DNA of 5,333 nucleotides, taken from assembly GCA_037445245.1 (NCBI GenBank), contig JBBIKU010000151.1, positions 1-5,333 of the forward strand. Direction: 5' to 3'. The DNA comes from JBBIKU01 sp037445245. GTDB lineage: Bacteria > Chloroflexota > Anaerolineae > Anaerolineales > Anaerolineaceae. The translations under genes were made by a program, and so were the position numbers. The notes under the pieces were generated by a model. The model worked only from the letters and a program-made list of their open reading frames with translations, searched no databases and was not told the origin of the DNA. Positions 1 through 4,939 of this stretch are shown piece after piece (the first letter of the stretch is position 1; every line of letters starts with the position of its first letter).

Positions 1-209
1 CGCTGGAGATCAACGGGGCGGATTTGGAACGACTGCTGCGTTTGCCGGGGGTGGGCAGGCGAGGAGCACAGAGGATCATCTCGGCCCGGCGGAGCGCCAG
101 CATTAAAAGTCTGGATGACCTGCGGGCGCTGGGCGTGAGCACAAAGCGTCTGGCGCCGTTCGTCCTGCTGGCAGGAAGACGACCGGGGTTCCAGCCGTCG
201 TTGTTATAA
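1..209 (+). CDS. C-terminal end of putative DNA modification/repair radical SAM protein (partial, HhH domain)
   Basis: Only the last 68 codons are present; the reading frame (first full codon at base 3) is open from the window edge to TAA at 207-209. The visible part is a helix-hairpin-helix: 'DLERLLRLPGVGRRGAQRII' carries the classic hairpin LPGVG, and is followed by an 'SLDDLRALGVSTKRLAPFVLLAGRR' segment. This order (HhH, then L-DL-LGV--KR--PF) closely resembles the C-terminus of the putative DNA modification/repair radical SAM family, which pairs an N-terminal 4Fe-4S/SAM domain with a C-terminal DNA-binding HhH. The cysteine motif that would prove a radical SAM enzyme lies outside the window. 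Another HhH protein, such as a ComEA-like protein or glycosylase, cannot be excluded. A TTG at 24 is an ordinary internal codon, not a start. Confidence 0.72.
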   Translation, partial: LEINGADLERLLRLPGVGRRGAQRIISARRSASIKSLDDLRALGVSTKRLAPFVLLAGRRPGFQPSLL

Positions 210-210
210 T
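205..210 (+). promoter_or_regulatory. Candidate -10 box for a leaderless DUF6504-like mRNA
   Basis: A perfect TATAAT overlaps the stop codon of the upstream gene and ends 6 bases before the ATG at 217, so transcription would begin at or next to the A of the start codon. The following gene has no convincing Shine-Dalgarno, which fits leaderless translation. No clear -35 hexamer is visible about 17 bp upstream, and the box is also simply the codons for Leu-Leu-stop, so it may be coincidental. Confidence 0.3.
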
Positions 211-216
211 GCAGGC

Positions 217-603
217 ATGCCTTTAACATCGCAGCGTTTTATCGATGAACCGATCTCGGTGCGGTTTGAAAAGGAGCCTCTGGTGGCGAAAGAACCGTCC
301 TGTCCGGATAGATTTGAATGGGGCGGGCAAGAATACGTAATCCTGCGGGTGCTGGCAGAATGGCGCGATCATCGCCGACGCGGACGGATGGCGCGCACTA
401 TGCGCCCGCAGCACGCTGAGCGGGCAATGCGGCGCGGTTCATGGGGGGTGGGAAGGTTTCACTTTCAGGTGGCGGTGGCAGGCGGAAGATGTTTTGAGAT
501 TTATTACGACCGCTCGCCGGGCGGCAGCGGCGGGTGCAAGGGGGAATGGTGGCTGCGAGCCGAGCTGAGCAAGCCGAACGGCTACGGCGCGGAAGCGGCT
601 TGA
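217..603 (+). CDS. DUF6504-like small protein (128 aa)
   Basis: The ATG at 217 gives a 128-residue soluble protein ending at TGA 601-603. Features resembling DUF6504 are an N-terminal 'PISVRFEKEP' strand, a 'DRFEWGGQEYVILRVLAEWRD' segment (residues 31-51; 'W-G--Y-V--VL--W' is the family hallmark), a middle 'WGVGRFHFQVAV' strand, 'CFEIYYDRS' (92-100) and 'WWLRAEL' (111-117). The function of the family is unknown; members I recall often sit near DNA-repair or translesion polymerase genes, and here the gene starts only 7 nt after the HhH/radical SAM gene, so cotranscription is likely. The middle (residues 50-75) is unusually Arg-rich, which suggests nucleic-acid contact, but that is inference. 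No signal peptide or membrane segment is present. The family assignment is from pattern memory. Confidence 0.65.
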   Translation: MPLTSQRFIDEPISVRFEKEPLVAKEPSCPDRFEWGGQEYVILRVLAEWRDHRRRGRMARTMRPQHAERAMRRGSWGVGRFHFQVAVAGGRCFEIYYDRSPGGSGGCKGEWWLRAELSKPNGYGAEAA

Positions 604-625
604 AAGCCACCGCGTTGGGTGGCTT
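604..625 (+). terminator. Perfect 8-bp hairpin directly after the DUF6504-like gene
   Basis: AAGCCACC (604-611) pairs perfectly with GGTGGCTT (618-625) around the 6-nt loop GCGTTG, starting one base after the stop codon. There is no T-tract behind it, so it is not a canonical intrinsic terminator. It could act in Rho-independent pausing or mRNA 3'-end protection. The flanking sequence repeats the theme: GGCTTGAAAGCC at 597-608 and GGCTTGAAGCC at 621-631, giving competing folds. Confidence 0.35.
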
Positions 626-692
626 GAAGCCGGACAGTCAGAAGGGGATGAAAATACACCCACAACTCAAAAATATCAAAAACAACATTAAT

Positions 693-754
693 ATTATTCA
701 AATATCACTTGACAATAATTGAATAATCTGTATAATATGCACAGATAATTCAAT
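693..754 (+). promoter_or_regulatory. Three alternating operator half-sites spanning the promoter
   Basis: ATTATTCAA occurs at 693-701, its exact reverse complement TTGAATAAT at 719-727, and a one-mismatch copy ATAATTCAA at 745-753. The centres are 697, 723 and 749, so the spacing is 26 bp twice, about 2.5 helical turns, with alternating orientation. The right-hand pair extends into a 14-bp dyad (718-731 with 741-754, 13 of 14 pairs) that covers the -10 box. Site 1 is upstream of -35, site 2 sits in the spacer and site 3 near the start of transcription. This layout suits a dimeric repressor; the DUF2089 protein encoded next is the obvious candidate, by inference only. AT-rich sequence raises the chance of accidental repeats. 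Confidence 0.55.
709..736 (+). promoter_or_regulatory. Near-consensus sigma-70-type promoter for the DUF2089 operon
   Basis: A perfect -35 TTGACA (709-714) and a perfect -10 TATAAT (731-736) are separated by 16 bp. The expected transcription start is near 743, giving a leader of about 53 nt to the ATG at 796. The promoter lies in an AT-rich island (about 655-780), much richer in A/T than the surrounding coding DNA; the A/T tracts upstream of -35 could serve as an UP element. The leader includes a run of nine T (762-770). The strength of the consensus implies a highly expressed or tightly repressed operon. Confidence 0.8.
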
Positions 755-782
755 CAATCGGTTTTTTTTTGATCATAATCAC

Positions 783-788
783 GGAGAG
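783..788 (+). promoter_or_regulatory. Ribosome binding site deciding the DUF2089 start
   Basis: GGAGAG lies 7 nt before the ATG at 796. This places the start at 796 rather than at the TTG at 769, which falls at the end of the T-run, or at the out-of-frame ATG at 791. Confidence 0.75.
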
Positions 789-795
789 CGATGCG

Positions 796-1194
796 ATGTA
801 TGCTCCATTGACCCACTGCCCTGTCTGCCAGGGCGAACTGAGCGTGAGCCGCCTGTATTGCCGTCGTTGCGATACTACGATTGAGGGTCATTTTCAACCG
901 GCGCAGTCACCCTTCGGGCAGCTTAGTGCCGAGCAGATGACCTTTGTGCTCAACTTTGTGCGCTGTGAGGGGCGTTTCAACCGCCTGGAAGAAGAACTGA
1001 ACCTGTCTTACCCGACCTTGCGCAACCGTCTGAATGAAGTCATCCGCGCTCTGGGGTACGAACCAGGCAGAGAAGAATCGCCGCCGCGCCCGAGCGCTGA
1101 TGAGCGCCGCCAGATTCTGGCGGACCTGGAAGAAGGCAAAATCAGTGCCGAAGAAGCCCAGGCGCTGCTGCGCGGCAAGCGCGGTGAAGCCTGA
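796..1194 (+). CDS. DUF2089 family protein: zinc ribbon, HTH and SHOCT-like module (132 aa)
   Basis: Starts at ATG 796 (GGAGAG 7 nt upstream) and ends at TGA 1192-1194. Residues 8-25 form a four-cysteine zinc ribbon, C8-x2-C11-x10-C22-x2-C25, after the typical 'APLTHCPVC' opening. Residues 43-87 ('LSAEQMTFVLNFVRCEGRFNRLEEELNLSYPTLRNRL...LGY') have the look of a helix-turn-helix, with 'LNLSYPTLRNRLNEV' as the recognition part. A charged Pro-rich linker leads to a SHOCT-like helical hairpin at 101-127 ('ILADLEEGKISAEEAQALL'). This domain order matches DUF2089 proteins, presumed DNA-binding regulators whose targets are largely unknown. It is the first gene of an operon whose promoter carries symmetrical sites, suggesting autoregulation. 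No membrane segment is present, so it is cytoplasmic. Confidence 0.88.
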   Translation: MYAPLTHCPVCQGELSVSRLYCRRCDTTIEGHFQPAQSPFGQLSAEQMTFVLNFVRCEGRFNRLEEELNLSYPTLRNRLNEVIRALGYEPGREESPPRPSADERRQILADLEEGKISAEEAQALLRGKRGEA

Positions 1195-1313
1195 TTTCAT
1201 CCGCACCATTTATATCCCTGGAGGCAACAAATACCATGAGCGAAGAAAGATTGCAGGTGTTGAAAATGCTTCAGGAAGGCAAGATCACCCCTGAAGAAGC
1301 TGAGGCGCTGCTG
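1132..1313 (+). repeat. Diverged direct repeat encoding the shared SHOCT-like hairpin
   Basis: A 39-nt segment near the end of the DUF2089 gene (1132-1170) matches one at the start of the next gene (1275-1313) at 32 of 39 positions. Both encode 'EGKI(S/T)xEEAxALL'. The match could reflect duplication of the module or common domain ancestry with similar codon choice; the intervening sequence is not repeated. Confidence 0.55.
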
Positions 1314-1622
1314 GCAGCGCTGGAAGAAAGCCCCATGCGCAGCGGGGGAGTTGAGGAAAAACAGCCGCGCAACGTTGCCGGTGACCGGCGCTGGCTGCGG
1401 GTACGCGTCACCGATACTCACACCGGCAAAAGCCGGGTCAACGTTCGCCTGCCGATGGGGATCGTGCGCGCCGGCTTGAATCTTGGCAAGCATTTTGCGC
1501 CCGAAATCGAAGGCTTGGATTTGCAAACCTTACTCGAAGCCATCGATCGTAACGATCTGGGTCAAATGGTGGACGTCCACGACGAAGAGGATGGCGAGCG
1601 AGTGGAGGTATTCATTGAATAA
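1236..1622 (+). CDS. SHOCT-like (YvlB/LiaX N-terminal type) protein (128 aa)
   Basis: ATG 1236 has GGAGG at 1220-1224, 11 nt upstream, and the gene starts 41 nt after the DUF2089 stop. Residues 3-30 ('EERLQVLKMLQEGKITPEEAEALLAALE') form the SHOCT-like helical hairpin found at the N-terminus of YvlB/LiaX proteins and at the C-terminus of DUF2089 proteins. After a polar linker, residues 52-128 hold a compact mixed alpha/beta domain: 'RWLRVRVTDTHTGKSRVNVRLPMGIVRAGLNLGKHFAPEIEGLDLQTLLEAI', ending in an acidic 'DVHDEEDGERVEVFIE' strand. The 'RVNVRLP' strand resembles the start of DUF4097-type beta domains, but the protein is far too short for a full one. Similar proteins are common in Anaerolineae as uncharacterised SHOCT-like proteins. 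The shared hairpin and operon position suggest it may associate with the DUF2089 protein, or modulate it. It has no signal peptide or membrane helix. Confidence 0.82.
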   Translation: MSEERLQVLKMLQEGKITPEEAEALLAALEESPMRSGGVEEKQPRNVAGDRRWLRVRVTDTHTGKSRVNVRLPMGIVRAGLNLGKHFAPEIEGLDLQTLLEAIDRNDLGQMVDVHDEEDGERVEVFIE

Positions 1623-1650
1623 GCGCCGAGGGGCATCCCAGCCTGCCGAA

Positions 1651-2942
1651 ATGCATTCCGTTATCGAGAAGGGGTGGCAAAAGTCCTTTTTTTGATCTGG
1701 GGCGGGCAGGCGTTCTCGCTGCTGCCCAGCAGCCTGGTGCAGTTTACCCTGGTCTGGTGGATGACTTAAACAACCGGTTCGGCGACGGTGTTGGCGATGG
1801 CAACCCTGGCGGGTTTTCTGCCGGAAGTGCTGCTGGCGCCCTTTGCCGGGGCGCTAGTCGACCGTTGGAACCGTCGCAGGGTGATGATGATCGCAGATGG
1901 CGGCATTGCTCTGGGGACGGTAGCGCTGGCGTTGTTGTTCTGGTCAGGTTTGATCCAGCTATGGCAGGTGTATCTGGTTCTGTTCCTGCGTTCACTGGGC
2001 AGCGTCTTTCATTGGCCCTCGATGCACTCGTCGACTTCGCTGATGGTGCCCAGCCAGCACTTGGCGCGGGTGGCGGGCATCAACCCATCCCTACAGGGTG
2101 GCTTGTATATCATGGGCCCGCCGCTGGGAGCGCTGCTGTTGGGATTGCTGCCCATTCACCAGGTGTTGCTGGTGGACGTGATCACCGCTTTGCTGGCGGT
2201 GTTTCCGCTGTTGTTCATTGCCGTACCGCAGCCGCAACGCGCCAGCGAGCCCACCCGCACACGCTTGCGCAGGTACTCAAAGACGTGGGAGCGGGAATCC
2301 GTTACGTCCGAGCGTGACAGGCGTTGCTGGCGATCATGCTGATCGCCCCGTTGATCAACTTCCTGCTGGCGCCGACGTTTACTCTGTTGCCGCTGCTGGT
2401 TACCGAGCACTTCAACGGTGGCGTGTGGCAGCTGGGGGGCGATCCAATCGGTTTGGGGGGTGGGGATCGTCGTCGGCGGTCTGGTGCTGGGCGCCTGGGG
2501 CGGCAGCCGTCGTCGCATCTACACCAGCATCGTGGGTGTGATTGGGCTGGGATTGGGGGTGTTGGTGGTGGGCATCTCGCCGCCGGCAGCGTTTCTGCTG
2601 GCAATGGCAGGTATGTTCCTGACCGGTTTCATGAACCCGATGACCAACGGTCAGCTGTTTGCGATTGTGCAGGCGCGGGTAGACCCGCAGATGCAAGGGC
2701 GGGTATTCACCCTCTTGACCAGCGTTGCCTCAGCAATGGTGCCGCTGGCGATGCTGATCGCCGGTCCGGTCTCCGATCTGGCGGGGGTTCGCCTCTGGTA
2801 TTTCATCGCCGGGGCGGGTTGTTTTCTGATCGGAGTGGTGGCGCTGCTGCTGCCGAGCGTGATGAACATCGAGGTGGAGGATCAGCAATCCAAGCGGGTG
2901 TTCAAGCCCGAAGTCGATTGCAGCCTCGGCGCAGGCTCTTAA
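1651..2942 (+). pseudogene. MFS transporter, broken by three frameshifts and two nonsense codons
   Basis: Joined across frames, the pieces give a typical 12-helix MFS permease of about 430 aa, starting around ATG 1651 (28 nt after the SHOCT gene) and ending at TAA 2940-2942. Visible signatures are 'IWGGQAFSLLPSSLVQFTLVWWMT', the loop 2-3 motif 'GALVDRWNRRRVMM', 'SSTSLMVPSQHLARVAGINPSLQGG', 'TLLPLLVTEHFNGG', 'GFMNPMTNGQLFAIVQARVDPQMQGRVFTL' and the final 'AGPVSDLAGVRLWYFIAGAGCFLIGVVALLLP'. Lesions in order: one T missing in the T7 run at 1687-1693; TAA at 1767-1769 within 'WWMT-stop-TTGSATVLA', where Lys or Gln is expected; one base missing near 2270; TGA at 2315-2317 in 'RYVRA-stop-QALLAI', where Trp is expected; one extra G in the G6 run at 2434-2439. 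Sequence between lesions is still well conserved, so decay is recent. Substrate unknown; the subfamily resembles macrolide- or multidrug-efflux-like permeases. Confidence 0.85.
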
Positions 2943-2959
2943 AAAACGCCGGCTGGCGT
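2941..2959 (-). terminator. Rho-independent terminator of the gmk-rhomboid operon
   Basis: Read on the minus strand, ACGCC-AGCC-GGCGT makes a 5-bp stem with a 4-nt loop, followed directly by a run of T (2946-2941 on the + strand are six A). It begins 11 nt after the rhomboid stop codon. The tail overlaps the last bases of the convergent MFS pseudogene. On the plus strand the T-run is on the wrong side, so it is one-directional. Confidence 0.65.
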
Positions 2960-2969
2960 GTCCGGATTT

Positions 2970-3763
2970 CTAGAAAAGGAAAAACACCACCACCAACGCC
3001 AGGGTCAGCCCCTCGATCAGTGCTACCCACACTGCCTGGGTGGTGCTTTTTTGATCCTCGAGGTGTAAAACGGGCGCCATACCCTGGATCTGGAACACCG
3101 GTCCGGCGAACCAGGCAAATGCCAAGCCGCCCAGCAATCCGCCCAGATGTCCCCAGTTGTCAATGCCGGGGGATAAGCCGAGGAAGAGATTAATCGCCAC
3201 GATCATGAGGATGTTCATCAGGATGGCACGGGCGTTAGCACCGAAAAGGAAGCGGTTGCGGTAAACGAAGACTGCCTGGGCTGTCACCAGCCCGAACACG
3301 GCAGTTGATGCGCCCAGCGAGGGCTTGGGCGAGAAGGCGAACGACACCACGTTGCCGGCAAAACCGGCGATCAGGTAAAGCAGGATGAACCGTCTGCTGC
3401 CGTAATAACGCTCCAAGCCGCGCCCGATGATCAAAAGGGCGTACATATTGAAGCCGATGTGCAGCAATGAACCGTGCAGCAGCATGGGGGTGAAGAAGCG
3501 CCAGTATTGCCCGAGACGGATGAGTTCGTTGACCTTGGCGCCAACGGCAGCCGGATAATCACCGCCCAAGATCAGCTGGCTGAGGGATTGCATCAGGTAT
3601 ACCACCACCGTCACACCGATGATGGTGTAGACCAGCCACAGACGACGCTCAGGTAGGCGCAGGGTGACCAAGGGCGGTTGATCGGCGGGCGGTGGGGGGT
3701 NNNNNNNNNNGGCGAGCCGAATCCGCCGAGGTTATGGCGGGCGGGGGGTGGATAGCCGTTCAT
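2970..3763 (-). CDS. Rhomboid family intramembrane serine protease (N-terminus interrupted by assembly gap)
   Basis: An integral membrane protease that cleaves transmembrane substrates within the bilayer. Counting from the internal TTG at 3671 (233 residues), the rhomboid hallmarks are 'YWRFFTPMLLHGSLLHIGFNMYAL' (56-79, with H66, H71 and N75), the catalytic serine in 'LGASTAVFGL' (S122) and the catalytic histidine in 'NWGHLGGLLGG' (H175). About six to seven hydrophobic helices are visible, the last at the very C-terminus ('ALIEGLTLALVVVFFLF'). The real start is most likely ATG 3763-3761: it overlaps the gmk stop as ATGA and opens 'MNGYPPPARHNLGGFGSP'. After the gap the frame resumes as 'PPPPADQPPLVTLRLPERR', a proline-rich cytoplasmic lead typical of such proteins. 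The two flanks are in frame only if the missing length is 2 modulo 3, so the 10 N are a placeholder. Stop is TAG 2972-2970. Confidence 0.88.
3684..3749. repeat. GC-rich repeat flanking the assembly gap
   Basis: GGCGGGCGG occurs at 3684-3692 and again at 3736-3744, each followed by a G-run and T. On the coding (minus) strand the copies encode the two 'PPPA' segments of the rhomboid N-terminus. The G-runs could form a G-quadruplex. Such repeats, possibly present in extra copies inside the gap, probably caused the assembly break. Confidence 0.6.
3701..3710. other. Assembly gap (10 N) inside the rhomboid N-terminal region
   Basis: Ten ambiguous bases join two contigs. The true size is unknown; reading-frame continuity of the rhomboid gene requires 2 modulo 3 bases (for example 8 or 11). 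Confidence 0.97.
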
Positions 3764-4449
3764 AATCGAACCCGGCGATGGCTTACGCGGTGATGTTCGG
3801 CGTGCACGATGGCGAGGATGGTGTCAACCGCCTGGTCCAGTTTCCCTTGCGGGTTGACGACCAGGTAATCGAACTGCGGCAGGCATTCCATCTCGCGACG
3901 GGCGGTTTCGATGCGCACCTGCAGGCTTGCGGGGGTCTCGGTTTGGCGGTTAATCAGGCGCTGGTACCATTCCTGGATATCCGATGGAATGATAAAAAGC
4001 AACACCGCTTCGGGAAAGAGGGCACGCACCCGCGCCGCGCCTTGAACGTCTAGGCGCATGAAGACATCCTTGCCACTTTCGAACGCCGCTTTTACCTGTG
4101 ATTTGGGAACGCCTTTGTAATGATCGTAAACGTAGGCGTATTCGATCAGCTCGTCCTGCTCGATCATGCGCTTGAATTCTTCTCCGCTGACGAAAAAATA
4201 GTCCACCCCATCGGTTTCTCCGGCGCGCCGGCGGCGCGAGGTGGCGGTGATCACAAAGTGGAACTCGACCTGGCGAGCTTTCAGGCGTTTGAGTATGGCA
4301 TCCTTGCCCACCCCTGAGGGACCGGAGATCACGATCAACAGCGGCTGCGGGCGGTAGACGTCGAATGAGAGGTTGCCCGTTTCGGAACGGGCGCCATCTA
4401 CGCCGGGAGTGTTGCGTTCAGCAGGCGCCGATTGATTTTTCAACTGCAT
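3760..4449 (-). CDS. gmk: Guanylate kinase
   Basis: Phosphorylates GMP (and dGMP) to GDP with ATP, an essential cytoplasmic step in guanine nucleotide synthesis. ATG 4449 is preceded by AAAGGA with 6-nt spacing; length is 229 aa against about 200-210 for typical Gmk, the excess being a polar 35-residue N-terminal extension ending in 'FDVYRPQP'. The P-loop is 'GPSGVGKD' (43-50), with Asp at the usual Ser/Thr position. Next come 'TATSRRRRAGETDGVDYFFVS' (68-88; GMP-binding T-S-R-x-x-R and the YFFVS strand), 'YAYVYDHYKGVPKSQV' (104-119), 'DVFMRLDVQGAARVR' (128-142), the lid-like 'RLINRQTETPASLQVRI' (164-180) and 'FDYLVVNPQGKLDQAV' (193-208). The stop codon overlaps the rhomboid start by four bases (ATGA), so the two are translationally coupled. 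Confidence 0.96.
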   Translation of the reverse strand: MQLKNQSAPAERNTPGVDGARSETGNLSFDVYRPQPLLIVISGPSGVGKDAILKRLKARQVEFHFVITATSRRRRAGETDGVDYFFVSGEEFKRMIEQDELIEYAYVYDHYKGVPKSQVKAAFESGKDVFMRLDVQGAARVRALFPEAVLLFIIPSDIQEWYQRLINRQTETPASLQVRIETARREMECLPQFDYLVVNPQGKLDQAVDTILAIVHAEHHRVSHRRVRL

Positions 4450-4466
4450 CGAATGTCCTTTACCTG

Positions 4467-4474
4467 ATTATAAT
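4467..4474. promoter_or_regulatory. Palindromic -10 element between gmk and fmdB-like gene
   Basis: ATTATAAT is its own reverse complement, so a TATAAT can be read on either strand (4469-4474 forward, 4472-4467 reverse) in the only spacer between the divergent genes. Forward, it gives a leader of about 33 nt to ATG 4514. In reverse, transcription would start near 4460, right at the gmk ribosome site. No good -35 hexamer is visible for either direction. Confidence 0.4.
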
Positions 4475-4513
4475 TGATTTATCTCTTGGATGATGTGAGG
4501 TGTGAAGAGCTGC

Positions 4514-4924
4514 ATGCCGATCTATGAGTACCGTTGTTTGGAGTGTCAAAAACGCTTCAGCGTTTCGATGACATACCAGGAGTATGGCAAAAGAGAGGTC
4601 GCCTGTCCTCATTGCCAGGGCAACAATATCCAGCGCCGTATCGGTCGCATTCGGGTTGCCCGCTCGGAAGAAAGCTGCCTGGATGACATGGGCGACCCCA
4701 GCCAGTTTGCTGGTCTGGAGGACGACCCGCGCGCCATGGGCAGACTGATGCGCAAAATGTCCGACGAGGTTGGCGAAGATATGGGGCCGGAATTTGACGA
4801 AGTTATCAACCGGCTGGAGAAGGGGCAGTCGCCGGAGGAGATTGAGCGGGAGTTGCCTGAGCTAGGCATGGGCGAGGAGGGTACAGCCTCAGCCGGCGAT
4901 TTTGACGACGGCATCGATTTTTAA
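4514..4924 (+). CDS. FmdB-like zinc ribbon protein (136 aa)
   Basis: The universal FmdB start 'MPIYEYRC' fixes the start at ATG 4514 rather than the in-frame GTG at 4502; GAGG at 4497-4500 and GAAGAG closer in are possible ribosome sites. A single zinc ribbon occupies residues 1-45: C8-x2-C11-x19-C31-x2-C34, with 'YEYRCLECQKRFSVSMT' and 'VACPHCQGNNIQRRIGRIRV'. The remainder is a very acidic, helical tail ('DDMGDPSQFAGLEDDPRAMGRLMRKMSDEVGEDMGPEFDEVINRLEKGQSPEEIERELPEL') that is not part of the core family but is seen in Chloroflexota members. The family name comes from a putative regulator of formamidase in Methylophilus; the actual role here is unknown. It is transcribed divergently from gmk and is probably monocistronic, since the next gene is convergent 15 nt downstream. 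Confidence 0.88.
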   Translation: MPIYEYRCLECQKRFSVSMTYQEYGKREVACPHCQGNNIQRRIGRIRVARSEESCLDDMGDPSQFAGLEDDPRAMGRLMRKMSDEVGEDMGPEFDEVINRLEKGQSPEEIERELPELGMGEEGTASAGDFDDGIDF

Positions 4925-4939
4925 TAGCGACGGCAGGGC

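Noticed and set aside
718..754. The dyad as an RNA attenuator hairpin followed by the T9 tract
   Set aside because: The left arm overlaps the -10 box and lies upstream of the expected transcription start, so the hairpin would not form in the transcript.
769..795. TTG at 769 as the start of the DUF2089 protein
   Set aside because: It sits at the end of the T-run with no ribosome site; ATG 796 has GGAGAG at proper spacing and gives the family N-terminus 'MYAPLTHCPVC'.
1687..1693. Programmed ribosomal frameshift at the T7 run
   Set aside because: Four more lesions, including in-frame stops, follow downstream, so restoring this frame alone would not yield a transporter.
2315..2317. TGA in the MFS gene as evidence for a recoded genetic code (TGA read as Trp)
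   Set aside because: Other genes here end at TGA in sensible places (DUF2089, DUF6504-like, gmk and the last minus-strand gene), and the same MFS gene also contains a TAA and three frameshifts.
1757..2317. Plus-strand frame of 186 codons over the MFS N-terminal half
   Set aside because: It is Gly/Ala-rich out-of-frame translation except for the last 15 or so residues ('QVLKDVGAGIRYVRA'), which belong to the MFS pseudogene.
2324..3193. Long plus-strand open frame of 289 codons
   Set aside because: Only its first 35 or so residues are real MFS sequence; after the G6 frameshift it is low-complexity Gly/Arg-rich sequence and then runs antisense through the rhomboid gene.
3778..4317. Plus-strand open frames opposite gmk
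   Set aside because: They are antisense shadows of a well-supported guanylate kinase and show no recognisable domains or ribosome sites.
4502..4513. GTG at 4502 as the FmdB-like start
   Set aside because: The family begins 'MPIYEYRC', which corresponds to ATG 4514; GAGG at 4497-4500 would be too close to 4502.
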